In this document: positions 39,785 to 48,695 of the stretch, one piece after another
Layout of the letters: every line of letters begins with the position of its first letter
How positions within the stretch are numbered: position 1 is the stretch's first letter
From: JAWKWA01 sp041397765
GTDB taxonomy: Bacteria; Pseudomonadota; Alphaproteobacteria; Rhizobiales; Hyphomicrobiaceae
Length of the DNA stretch: 64,000 nt
NCBI GenBank assembly: GCA_041397765.1
Contig: JAWKWA010000009.1
Coordinates: forward strand, 127,314 to 191,313
Direction: 5' to 3'
The notes under the pieces: generated by a model
What the model was told of the DNA's origin: nothing
Seen by the model: only the letters and a program-made list of their open reading frames with translations
Database searches by the model: none
Translations under genes and position numbers: made by a program

Positions 39785-41809
39785 ATGGCCAGTTCGCGCG
39801 ACCTCTTCGCCAAGATCGAGAGCGCCTTCTCGGGCAAGCCGGCCAAGGCCAAGCCCGCACGGGCCGCGGCCGCGGAGGACAACTACACCGCCGCCGACAT
39901 CGAAGTGCTGGAAGGCCTCGAGCCGGTGCGGCGGCGGCCGGGCATGTATATCGGCGGCACCGACGAGAAGGCGCTGCACCATCTGTTCGCCGAGGTGATC
40001 GACAACTCGATGGACGAGGCGGTCGCCGGCCATGCCAGCTGGATCGAGGTCCGGCTCGAAGCCGACGGCTTTCTCTCGGTCGCCGACAACGGCCGCGGCA
40101 TCCCGGTCGATCCGCATCCGAAATTCCGCTCCAAATCGGCGCTCGAGGTCATCATGACCACGCTGCATTCGGGGGGAAAGTTCGACAGCAAGGTCTACAA
40201 CACCTCGGGCGGCCTGCATGGCGTCGGCGTCTCGGTCGTCAACGCGCTTTCCGACCATCTGGAGGTCGAGGTCGCGCGCGGCCAGCAGCTCTACCGGCAG
40301 GTCTATTCGCGTGGCCAGCCGCAGACCAAGCTGGAAAGCCTCGGGCAGATCATGAACCGCCGCGGCACCCGCGTGCGCTTTCATCCCGACCAGCAGATCT
40401 TCGGCAAGGGTGCGGAGTTCAAGCCGGCGCGGCTGTTCAAGATGGCGCGCTCCAAGGCCTATCTGTTCGGGGGCGTGGAGATCCGCTGGTTCTGCGCGCC
40501 CGAGCTCATCCGCGACGACACGCCGGCGGAGGCCGTGTTCCACTTCCCCGGCGGGCTCAAGGACTTCCTCTCCTCGCGCATCGAGGGGCTGACGCTCGTC
40601 ACCAAGGACATGTTCACCGGCCGCATCGAGCGCGAGGGCGGGCACGGCTCGGTCGAATGGGCGGTCGGCTGGGTTTCCGACGACGACGGCTTTCTCTCCT
40701 CCTACTGCAACACGGTGCCGACGCCCGAGGGCGGCACGCATGAAGCAGGCCTCAGGGCGGCGCTGTCGAAGGGCCTCAAGGCCTATGGCGAGCTGACGAG
40801 CAGCAAGAAGGCCGCCCAGATCACCGCCGACGACGTGTTCGCGGGTGCCGCCGGCATGCTCTCGGTGTTCATCCGCGAGCCAGAGTTCCAGGGCCAGACC
40901 AAGGACAAGCTGGCGACGCAGGAAGCCGCGCGCATCGTCGAGACGACGGTGAAGGACGCCTTCGACCATTGGCTGGCGGAGAGCCCGCAGCAGGCCAATC
41001 AGTTGCTCGCCTTCGTCATCGAGCGGGCCGAGGAGCGGCTGAAGCGGCGGGCCGAGAAGGAGATCTCGCGCAAATCGGCGACGAAGAAGCTGCGGCTGCC
41101 CGGCAAGCTCACCGACTGCACGAGCGCGGGCATGGCGGGCTCGGAGATCTTCATCGTCGAGGGCGACTCGGCGGGCGGCTCGGCGAAGTCTGCGCGCGAC
41201 CGCGAGATCCAGGCGGTGCTGCCGCTGCGCGGCAAGATCCTCAATGTCGCCAATGCCTCGTCGCAGAAGCTGTCGCAGAACCAGCTCATCGCCGATCTCA
41301 TCCTCGCGCTCGGCTGCGGCACCGGCAAGAGCTACCGCGAGGAGGATCTGCGCTACGAGAAGGTGATCATCATGACGGACGCCGATGTCGACGGCGCCCA
41401 TATCGCCTCGCTGCTGATCACGTTCTTCTACCAGGAGATGCCGAAACTGATCGACAACGGCCATCTCCATCTGGCGGTGCCGCCGCTCTACAAGCTGAGC
41501 CAGGGCTCGAGGCACGCCTATGCGCTCGACGACCGGCACAAGGAGGAATTGCTGAAAGGCGAGTTCTCCGGCCGCGGCAAGGTCGAGATCCAGCGCTTCA
41601 AGGGCCTCGGCGAGATGAATGCCGCCGAGCTGAAAGAGACGACGATGAACATCCGCAACCGCCGTCTCCTGCGCGTCGCCATCGCCGAGGATGCGCGCGA
41701 GGCGACCGACAGTGCCGTCAACGCGCTGATGGGTGGCAAGCCGGAGGCCCGCTTCCGCTTCATCCAGGAGCGCGCCGAGTTCATCGGCGACGAGGTGCTC
41801 GACGTTTGA
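39785..41809 (+). CDS. parE: DNA topoisomerase IV subunit B
   Basis: The 674-aa ATPase subunit works with ParC to unlink daughter chromosomes. The GHKL domain shows VIDNSMDEAVAGHA, DNGRGIPVDPHPKF and GGLHGVGVSVVNALS; the TOPRIM domain shows IFIVEGDSAGGSAK and MTDADVDGAHIASLL. QRFKGLGEMNAAELKETTM is near the C-terminus. The IEVLEGLEPVRRRPGMYIGG opening and absence of a GyrB-type insert support ParE rather than GyrB. ATG at 39785 gives the usual length. Confidence 0.95.
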   Translation: MASSRDLFAKIESAFSGKPAKAKPARAAAAEDNYTAADIEVLEGLEPVRRRPGMYIGGTDEKALHHLFAEVIDNSMDEAVAGHASWIEVRLEADGFLSVADNGRGIPVDPHPKFRSKSALEVIMTTLHSGGKFDSKVYNTSGGLHGVGVSVVNALSDHLEVEVARGQQLYRQVYSRGQPQTKLESLGQIMNRRGTRVRFHPDQQIFGKGAEFKPARLFKMARSKAYLFGGVEIRWFCAPELIRDDTPAEAVFHFPGGLKDFLSSRIEGLTLVTKDMFTGRIEREGGHGSVEWAVGWVSDDDGFLSSYCNTVPTPEGGTHEAGLRAALSKGLKAYGELTSSKKAAQITADDVFAGAAGMLSVFIREPEFQGQTKDKLATQEAARIVETTVKDAFDHWLAESPQQANQLLAFVIERAEERLKRRAEKEISRKSATKKLRLPGKLTDCTSAGMAGSEIFIVEGDSAGGSAKSARDREIQAVLPLRGKILNVANASSQKLSQNQLIADLILALGCGTGKSYREEDLRYEKVIIMTDADVDGAHIASLLITFFYQEMPKLIDNGHLHLAVPPLYKLSQGSRHAYALDDRHKEELLKGEFSGRGKVEIQRFKGLGEMNAAELKETTMNIRNRRLLRVAIAEDAREATDSAVNALMGGKPEARFRFIQERAEFIGDEVLDV

Positions 41810-42000
41810 TGAGCCATGGTATGGGCGCTGCGGCAAGAAGCCATTCGGCACACTCCCGTCGCGCGACTGTCATGCCGATGGTATCGAGAGCTGTTAGTCT
41901 TGCCGGCGCCCAATCAAGGCCCTAATTTCGAGCTTGTTCTTGCCTTCGCGCGCGCGCCGCATTACGCGGCGGCGGAGTTTCAAAGTACCGGGGGAGCACC

Positions 42001-43743
42001 ATGCGTGAGAGTAACGGGGCCGACGGCGCGAGCCACATGGTGGGTCGGGGCCTTGGAGCGGGTGCCCTCAACCGCAGCCTCATGGGCAATCTGACAACGG
42101 GCGATGGCTATTTCACCGGGATCGGCCCGATCCATACTGGTCCCGCGAGCCTCGTCAACGGCGAAGAGAGCGCCAAGCTCGCCAACGCCAACGGCCAGTT
42201 CGACATCATCGTCAACTACTCGGGTCCCTCGACCTACGAGTACGCGTTCACACAAGCGGCAGCGCGCTGGTCGCAGATCATCACCGCCGATATTCCCGAC
42301 ATCGACAGCACCGGCTCAGGCGATTTCGGCATCGTCGACGATCTCTTGATCGATGCCAGCATCGCCCCGATCGACGGGGCGGGTGGCGTGCTCGGCCGCG
42401 CCGGTCCCGACTGGGTCCGCCTGCCGTCCTATCTGCCCTATCACGGCAGCATGGAGTTCGACAGCGCCGATATCGCCGGCATGCACGCGGCCGGTGACCT
42501 CACCGACGTCATCCTGCACGAGATGGGGCATGTGCTCGGCATCGGCACGGTGTGGACCGCGCTGGGGCTCGCCGCCAGCTCGAGTATCCAGTACACCGGC
42601 GCCCATGCGCTCGCCGAATACCGCACGCTTTCTGGCAACCCGTCTGCGAGTTATGTGCCGCTCGAGGACGGCGGCGGTTCGGGCACGGCTTTCAGTCACT
42701 GGGAAGAGAGCATCTTCGACAACGAGCTGATGACGGGCTATCTCGGCGGCTCGCGGCCCGGCAATCCGATCAGCCGGCTGACCATCGCAACGCTCCAGGA
42801 CATCGGCTACACGGTCAACTATTCGGCGGCGGACGCCTATGCGCTTCCCGGCGGCGCCAGCGACGATTTTGCCGGCGACACCGGCACGACAGGCGTCGTG
42901 ACCGTCGGCGGCCGAGCGAGCGGCTCGCTCGAAACGGGCGGGGACGCCGACTGGTTCGCCGTGTCGCTCAGCGCGGGGCAGACATACCAGATCGATCTCG
43001 CCGGCAGCCGCACCAACGAGGGAACCCTCTCCGACCCCTATCTGCGGCTCCGCGACGCCTCGGGCACGCAGGTCGACAGCGACGACGACGGCGGCACCGG
43101 CCTCAACTCGCAGATCACCTATACGCCCTCGACCAGCGGCACCTATTACATCGACGCCCAGGCCTTCGGCTCCAACACGGGCACCTACACCATCAGCGTC
43201 GAGAGGTCGCCCGTTGCCGCGACCGGCGGCAACGACTTCGTTCACCGCCCGGTTTCAGGCGGCGTGTTCCATGCCTTCGGCGGCAACGATACCGTCTATG
43301 GCACGCATGCCATCGATATCCTCTATGGCGACAACGGCAACGACCGGCTCGACGGCGACCTCGGCAACGACGTGCTGGTCGGCGGCAATGGCCGCGACAT
43401 CATGTGGGGTGGGCTCGGCGCCGACGACTTCGATTTCAACAATTGGGGCGAGAGCCGCAAGGGCGCCCAGCGCGACATCATCATGGATTTCCAGCGCGGC
43501 TCGGCGGCGACGGGCGACGACATCGACCTCAGAACGATCGATGCGAACACGAAAATCGGCGGCAACCAGGCTTTCCGCTTCATCGCCAAGCAGCCCTTCC
43601 ACCACAAGGCCGGCGAGTTGCACTACACCAAGGCCGGCGCCAATGTGATCGTCGCCGGCGACGTCAATGGCGATGCCAAGGCCGATTTCGAGATCCTGGT
43701 GAAGGGTGTCGCGGTGCTCTCGGCTGGCGATTTCCTGCTGTAG
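42001..43743 (+). CDS. RTX leishmanolysin-like (M8) metalloprotease A
   Basis: The 580-aa protein has no signal peptide. Residues about 60-270 form the protease: HEMGHVLGIG (zinc His173 and His177), a distant third ligand in SHWEESIFDNELMTGYLGG (His233), then the Met-turn. Wide spacing to the third His marks the leishmanolysin-like M8 group rather than serralysin. Residues about 285-400 form a pre-peptidase C-terminal (PPC) beta domain. RTX repeats follow (GDNGNDRLDGDLGNDVLVGG, about 440-480), then a 100-residue C-terminus ending GVAVLSAGDFLL, a type I secretion signal. A paralogue follows 208 bases downstream. Confidence 0.88.
   Translation: MRESNGADGASHMVGRGLGAGALNRSLMGNLTTGDGYFTGIGPIHTGPASLVNGEESAKLANANGQFDIIVNYSGPSTYEYAFTQAAARWSQIITADIPDIDSTGSGDFGIVDDLLIDASIAPIDGAGGVLGRAGPDWVRLPSYLPYHGSMEFDSADIAGMHAAGDLTDVILHEMGHVLGIGTVWTALGLAASSSIQYTGAHALAEYRTLSGNPSASYVPLEDGGGSGTAFSHWEESIFDNELMTGYLGGSRPGNPISRLTIATLQDIGYTVNYSAADAYALPGGASDDFAGDTGTTGVVTVGGRASGSLETGGDADWFAVSLSAGQTYQIDLAGSRTNEGTLSDPYLRLRDASGTQVDSDDDGGTGLNSQITYTPSTSGTYYIDAQAFGSNTGTYTISVERSPVAATGGNDFVHRPVSGGVFHAFGGNDTVYGTHAIDILYGDNGNDRLDGDLGNDVLVGGNGRDIMWGGLGADDFDFNNWGESRKGAQRDIIMDFQRGSAATGDDIDLRTIDANTKIGGNQAFRFIAKQPFHHKAGELHYTKAGANVIVAGDVNGDAKADFEILVKGVAVLSAGDFLL
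43556..43706 (+). repeat. 151-bp identical tract, copy 1 (copy 2 at 45487-45637)
   Basis: Base-by-base reading shows these 151 bases in the last part of protease A to be identical to 45487-45637 in protease B. The flanking parts of the two genes differ at many positions, including synonymous ones. This points to recent gene conversion or recombination restricted to the secretion-signal region. Confidence 0.9.
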
Positions 43744-43951
43744 CGTCGCCGATCTCGACGTCGGAGCGGGTGCCGCTCGTCCGATCGACCGCTGCTGTAT
43801 GCAGCGGCGGTGGCTTCCTCGCAATTGCGCCTTGCCCCGTCAAATGTGGGGGCGTTAGACTGGCGGCCTCAGAAGCTGGAGATTGATCAAACCCGTGTCG
43901 GCGTGCGGCATGGCTGTCGGGCGTCGGGGCAACCTCGACAGGGGACAGGCG

Positions 43952-45674
43952 ATGCACGAGAGCTCAGGGGATGGTTCGCACCGCGGAAACCAGGCCGCGT
44001 CGATCACAGATGGGATCCATATCGAGGATATGACAGCCTCAGGACATCCGGGGCTATTTCACTGGAGCCGGTCCGATCCATTCGGCGCCGATCGGTATCG
44101 CCGGCACGGGCTCCGGCAGCTCGCTCGTCAATGCCAACGGCCAGTTCGACATCGCGATCAGCTATTCGGGAAGCGCGACTTACCAATATGCGTTCACGAA
44201 TGCTGCGGCGCGCTGGTCGCAGATCATCATCGGCGACATCCCCGATGTGAACAGCGGGCCGGGAAGCGGCAATTTCGGCTTCATCGACGACCTGCTGATC
44301 CGGGCGGTGGTCACGCCGATCGACGGCCCAGGCGGCATTCTTGGCCAGGCGGGACCCGACTGGATACGGACGAGCTCGAAGCTGCCCTATCACGGCGTCA
44401 TGTTCTTCGACAGCGCCGACGTCGCCAGCATGCACAGCGGCGGCACGCTGACCGACGTTGTGCTGCACGAGATGGGCCATGTGCTCGGCTTCGGCACACT
44501 CTGGTCCTATCTCGGCCTTTCCAGCGGCATTCGCTATACGGGCGCGCATGCCCTCACCGAATACCGATCGCTGACCGGGGATTCGGGCGCCACCTTCGTA
44601 CCACTCGAAAACGGCGGCGGCCCCGGCACCGCGTACAGCCATTGGGAGGAGCAGCTCTTCGACAACGAGCTGATGACCGGCTATCTCGGCGGCTTCGGCT
44701 CGGGCAATCCGATCAGTCGTACGACCATCGGGGCGCTGCAGGATCTCGGATACACGGTCAATTACGCCCAGGCCAACGCCTATTCGCTGCGCGACGATCT
44801 GGCGTCGAGCACGGCGACAACCGGCGCCATCTCGGTCGGCGGCAAAGCCTCGGGCTGGATCGAGACGGCCAACGACGAGGACTGGTTCCGTGTCACGCTG
44901 ACCGCCGGACACACCTATCAGTTCGACATGGGGGGCAGTCCGTCGAACGAGGGAACGCTCTCCGATGCGTTTCTGGTGCTGAGGAACTCGTCGGGAGCGC
45001 AAATCGATACCGACGACGACTCGGGAACCGGGCTCAACGCGCAGATCACCTATACGCCGTCGACGAGTGGAACCTACTTTCTCGACGCCCAGGCCTATAC
45101 GACGCACACTGGCTCCTATCGCCTCAGCGTGGTGGACAAGCCGCACTATTTCACGACGGGCAGCGACTTCACGCATCTGCCGGCATCTGGCGGCAAGTTC
45201 CACGCCTATAGTGGTAACGACTCGGTCTACGGCGCGGCCGGCCGCGACATCATCTATGGCGACAACGGCAATGACCGCCTGATCGGCGATCTCGGCAATG
45301 ACGTGCTGAACGGCGGGCGAGGCCGCGACCTGATGTGGGGCGGGTCCGGCGCCGACGATTTCGATTTCGACAATCGTCTCGACACGCGGGTCGGCGGCCA
45401 GCGCGACATCATCATGGATTTCCATCGCGGCTCGGCGACGACGGGCGACGATATCGACCTCAGAACGATCGACGCCAAGACGACCGTCGGCGGCAACCAG
45501 GCTTTCCGCTTCATCGCCAAGCAGCCCTTCCACCACAAGGCCGGCGAGTTGCACTACACCAAGGCCGGCGCCAATGTGATCGTCGCCGGCGACGTCAATG
45601 GCGATGCCAAGGCCGATTTCGAGATCCTGGTGAAGGGCGTCGCGGTGCTCTCGGCCGCGGACTTCCTGCTCTGA
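43952..45674 (+). CDS. RTX leishmanolysin-like (M8) metalloprotease B, N-terminal frameshift
   Basis: This paralogue of the 42001 protein has the same order: M8 domain with HEMGHVLGFG and SHWEEQLFDNELMTGYLGG, PPC domain, RTX repeats and secretion signal. The start by homology is the ATG at 43952 (MHESSGDGSH), but the frame must shift by one base in the gggg at 44050-44053 to reach GYFTGAGPIHSAP and the rest. Without that correction, an intact frame exists only from GTG 44247, which would lack about 95 N-terminal residues but keep the zinc site. The upstream copy has no such break, so either a recent mutation or a sequence error is likely. Confidence 0.82.
45487..45637 (+). repeat. 151-bp identical tract, copy 2
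   Basis: Identical over 151 bases to 43556-43706. It encodes the region from GGNQAFRFIAKQPFHHKAG to the ILVKG before the C-terminal end. After it the two genes diverge again in the last 12 codons. Confidence 0.9.
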
Positions 45675-45749
45675 TCCTGATGCGCGGGTCGGTCGCATCG
45701 GCCCGCGCCGCCGGCCCCTGCAGGCTCCACTCCGGCCGCCCCCTAAAGG

Positions 45750-46325
45750 TCAGCGGCCGAGCGCGTAGAACTCGTCGTTCGGGCGCATGCTCGTTGCGTT
45801 GGCGAGCCGGTTCGACATGGCGAAGAAGGACGAGATGGCGGCGATGTCCCAGGCATCCTCGGGCGTGAAGCCGTGCGCCGCCAGGGCCTCGAAATCGGCA
45901 TCGCCGACCTCTTGCGCGGCCTGCGACACCTTCACCGCGAAATCGAGCATCGCCTTCTGGCGCGGGGTGATGTCGGCCTTGCGGTAGTTGATCGCCACCT
46001 GATCGGCGATGAGCGCGTTCTTGGCGCGGATGCGCAGGATGGCGCCATGCGCGACGACGCAATACTGGCACTGGTTGAGGCCGCTGGTCGCAACGACGAT
46101 CATCTCGCGCTCGGCCTTCGTCAGATTGCCGGGCTTCTCCATCAGCGCGTCGTGATAGGCGAAGAAGGCGCGGAACTCGTCGGGACGGCGGGCGAGCACG
46201 AGGAAAACGTTCGGCACGAAGCCGGACTTCTCCTCAACCGCGAGGATGCGGGCACGGATGTCGTCGGGCAGACCGGCGAGGTCGGGCGCGGGGTACCGGC
46301 TGCTGGGCGAAGCACTGGCAGTCAT
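45750..46325 (-). CDS. AhpD/carboxymuconolactone decarboxylase-like peroxidase-related protein
   Basis: The 191-aa alpha-helical protein has the AhpD-type motif QCQYCVVAHG (Cys-x2-Cys and His) after LTKAEREMIVVATSG, as in uncharacterised peroxidase-related proteins of this superfamily. Such proteins reduce alkyl hydroperoxides or partner proteins through the CXXC pair. Family blocks DALMEKPGNLTKAE and FTPEDAWDIAAISSFFAMSN are complete. The ATG at 46325 is chosen; ATGs at 46340 and 46373 are in frame. No reductase is adjacent. Confidence 0.85.
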   Translation of the reverse strand: MTASASPSSRYPAPDLAGLPDDIRARILAVEEKSGFVPNVFLVLARRPDEFRAFFAYHDALMEKPGNLTKAEREMIVVATSGLNQCQYCVVAHGAILRIRAKNALIADQVAINYRKADITPRQKAMLDFAVKVSQAAQEVGDADFEALAAHGFTPEDAWDIAAISSFFAMSNRLANATSMRPNDEFYALGR

Positions 46326-46408
46326 GTCGCGGTCGGTCTCCATGTCCAGGCACATCGGGGCCTTCAGTCCCACTCGGGGCGGCTGATGCCCGGCGATGAC
46401 GGCCCTCG

Positions 46409-47443
46409 TCAGATCGGCTCGCCCTCGACCTCACGGGCGAGTGCGTCGACGACGGTGCGCAGATCCTCGTTGGCGGGATAGATGGCGAGCGAGCGGCGCA
46501 AGGCATCGAGCGCCAGTTCCTTGCGGCCGATGGTCTGCAGCAGCCGGCCGAGACCCTCCAGCGCATGGAAATTGCGCGGCTCGAGGGCCAGCGCCTGGTT
46601 GAGGTCGCCGATCGCCTCGCCGTAGCGCTTCTGACGGAATTGCAGAACCGCGCGGCGATGCCAGCCCTCGGCATAGTGCGGCGCGAGCATCAGCACCGAA
46701 TCGAGGATCTGGCGGGCGACGGCGGCACTGTCGCCGGCGCCGTCGGGGGTGGGCGTCGCCTCCTCGCCATCGGGGGCGGGCGCGGGAATGGTGTCGCGGT
46801 CATCGCCAGCCGGTGTCACCTCGGCGAGGGCGATCATGGCATTGGTCATCAGGAGATCGACGGTATCGCTGCCGGAGGCGAACATCAGCCGGTCTATGGC
46901 CTCGACGAGGGGAGCGGCGGTCTCGGATGTCGGGGCGACCTTCAGCCGGGCGAAGAGGTCGTCGAGCAGGGTCGCGCGGTCGATGGGGGCGGCGGGCTTG
47001 GCGGCGACGCCGCCGTCGCCCTTGAGGCGCGGCCGGCCGACCGGGCGCTCGCCGTTCGGACCGATCAGGCCGGGCACGTCCCCGGCTTCGGGATCCGGCA
47101 GGGCCTCGACGGCGCCGGCATCGGGCTCACCCGCCTCGCCGGCGGCGGTCTGCCAGCCATTGTCGCGCGGCCACTCGGCTTTCGCCGGCAGCGAGCCGGC
47201 AAGGACGGCCGCGAGCACAAGACCGGCTGTGACGACGGGCAGAGCGCCAGCCAATCGCTCCGGCCGCTCGGCAAACAGCGACGCCCGCAGACCTCGAGCC
47301 TTGTGGGGAGTGACCGGTCCAGGGGCAGCGGCCGGGCGGTCCGGACCAACGGCATGACGCGCTCCATGTCGACGAACCGGCCGATGCCTTGCCGGAAAAC
47401 GCCCGCTTAGGGAGATCGCGTCTCGGGAGATCGGATGTCGCAT
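46409..47443 (-). CDS. Periplasmic TPR protein
   Basis: The 344-aa protein (ATG 47443) has a basic stretch of about 60 residues, then a hydrophobic anchor or signal (LAGALPVVTAGLVLAAVLAG, ending PAKAEW), an acidic Pro-rich linker, and a C-terminal TPR domain (about 265-340: HYAEGWHRRAVLQFRQKRYG, IGDLNQALALEPRNFHALEG). The N-terminal extension before the hydrophobic segment is unusual; the true start may be further in. It may scaffold an envelope complex. Function unknown. Confidence 0.75.
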   Translation of the reverse strand: MRHPISRDAISLSGRFPARHRPVRRHGARHAVGPDRPAAAPGPVTPHKARGLRASLFAERPERLAGALPVVTAGLVLAAVLAGSLPAKAEWPRDNGWQTAAGEAGEPDAGAVEALPDPEAGDVPGLIGPNGERPVGRPRLKGDGGVAAKPAAPIDRATLLDDLFARLKVAPTSETAAPLVEAIDRLMFASGSDTVDLLMTNAMIALAEVTPAGDDRDTIPAPAPDGEEATPTPDGAGDSAAVARQILDSVLMLAPHYAEGWHRRAVLQFRQKRYGEAIGDLNQALALEPRNFHALEGLGRLLQTIGRKELALDALRRSLAIYPANEDLRTVVDALAREVEGEPI

Positions 47444-47800
47444 GGCGGCGATGCTACACCAGAACTGGGCATCCACAAGGCTCAGCGGGCATCCACGGGG
47501 CTCATACCGGCACGCATGAGTTTCGACTCGTGATCGAGATGGATGCGCGCCGGTATGTCCTTTGCCTGCGCGCGGCCGCCCCACCAACCCCGCGCGCGCA
47601 TACCACCTCGCGAAAGTCAGAGGTTTCGCGAGGCGGTATCACGGGCCCGCACCGTTCATGGCACCGTTCAGGGACCCACACAAAATCAATCGGCCGCGCC
47701 GGGAAGCCCGACGCGGCGGCACATGACAGGAATGCCTTCGCAGGCGTGCGCCGGCGACCGTCCATCACCCTGCCGGCGGGCAGGGGCGGTCGCCCGGCCG
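47444..47800. other. Spacer downstream of rpmJ with short repeats
   Basis: No gene is supported in these 357 bases. They contain an imperfect 15-bp palindrome (47601-47638, listed separately), an inverted pair around ataccggc (near 47505) and ccggtat (near 47551), and a short direct repeat gcaccgttca (near 47651 and 47662). Confidence 0.45.
47601..47638. terminator. Strong hairpin, candidate rpmJ terminator
   Basis: The arms taccacctcgcgaaa (47601-47615) and tttcgcgaggcggta (47624-47638) pair over 15 bp with a single mismatch around an 8-base loop. It lies about 160 bases past the rpmJ stop in that gene's direction of transcription. No T tract is obvious. Confidence 0.4.
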
Positions 47801-47926
47801 TCAGCCCTGGCGCGCCTTGTAGCGCTTCATCGTTTTGTTGATGACGTAGAGGCGACCACGCCGGCGCACGACGCGGTTGTCGCGATGGCGCTTGCGGAGC
47901 GATTTGATCGAATTCCTGATTTTCAT
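47801..47926 (-). CDS. rpmJ: 50S ribosomal protein L36
   Basis: A 41-aa very basic protein, MKIRNSIKSLRKRHRDNRVV, ending VINKTMKRYKARQG, is a full-length L36 of the large ribosomal subunit. It is the type lacking the zinc-binding cysteines (only Arg, Lys and hydrophobic residues at those places), as is usual for alphaproteobacteria. The ATG at 47926 is exact by family; the frame continues upstream without meaning. Confidence 0.95.
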   Translation of the reverse strand: MKIRNSIKSLRKRHRDNRVVRRRGRLYVINKTMKRYKARQG

Positions 47927-48085
47927 CGCAGTGAACCGTTCATCCTTGGGTCGACGGCGCCCCACGCACCGCAGACCAGTTCCCGCCGGCTGGCGCCGCA
48001 TCACGGCTCGCCCACCGGCCTTTCCCAGAATTCCAATGCACAGCCGGCGTCAATGAACCGTTTCGAGGACGAGGTGGCGAAGGAA

Positions 48086-48160
<75 letters not shown>

Positions 48161-48413
48161 CTATTTCCACACCCGCGTCTCACGCCTGTCGGCGATGTCG
48201 TGGCTGGCGGCCGGCGCAGGAATTGCCTCACAAGGGCAATGCGCGCGGCCGAGGCGGATGACTAGCCGATCGGTGGGCCCGTGTCCAGCGTGGCGACCGG
48301 CCGGGCGGCGCAATTTCGCAGTCCCTCATCCCTTTTTCGCAGATGCAGCAGCGAGGCCGGCAGTGGCAGGCGCGTCCGTCCACGGCGCGCGGGCGAGATG
48401 CCGGCCCGCGCTC

Positions 48414-48695
48414 TCAACGCTCGCGGCCGTGGTGCTTCAGGCGGCCGTGCATCTCACGCGAAAGGGCCGTGTCGCCGGTCTCCAGCGCGTAGACATAGGC
48501 CTGGGTATAGAGAAAGGCCGCCTCGTCGATCAGGCCCTCTGCCTCGCGGATGCGGCCGGCCTCGCCATAGAGCGGGGCGAGCGCGCGCCGATCGCCGAGG
48601 GCGTGGCGATCGAGCACCTCGCGGTCGAGTTCGCGTAAACGCGCCGCCGGATCGTCTGTCGCCCGCGTCGGCGATGCGGCATCCCGAGCGCTCAT
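48414..48695 (-). CDS. Small helical protein coupled to Rieske oxygenase
   Basis: The 93-aa protein starts at an ATG at 48695 that overlaps the Rieske gene's stop (ATGA). It is mostly helical and charged, with RLRELDREVLDRHALGDRRA and AAFLYTQAYVYALETGD resembling a single TPR-like helical hairpin. I do not recognise a named family. The coupling suggests it serves the oxygenase, perhaps as a small accessory or stabilising protein. Confidence 0.7.
   Translation of the reverse strand: MSARDAASPTRATDDPAARLRELDREVLDRHALGDRRALAPLYGEAGRIREAEGLIDEAAFLYTQAYVYALETGDTALSREMHGRLKHHGRER

Noticed and set aside
39785..41809. GyrB rather than ParE
   Set aside because: Length of 674 aa, absence of the GyrB-type C-terminal insert and the ParE-type N-terminus favour topoisomerase IV.
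38246..41851. A 1201-residue open frame on the minus strand across parE
   Set aside because: It is antisense to parE, whose motifs are complete. Only its last 393 codons, outside parE, encode a real protein (M24 peptidase). Long antisense frames are expected in GC-rich coding DNA.
42001..45674. Serralysin (M10) identity for the two RTX proteases
   Set aside because: The third zinc His is about 55 residues after HExxH, in SHWEE...ELMTG, instead of the HExxHxxGxxH of M10. This matches leishmanolysin-like M8.
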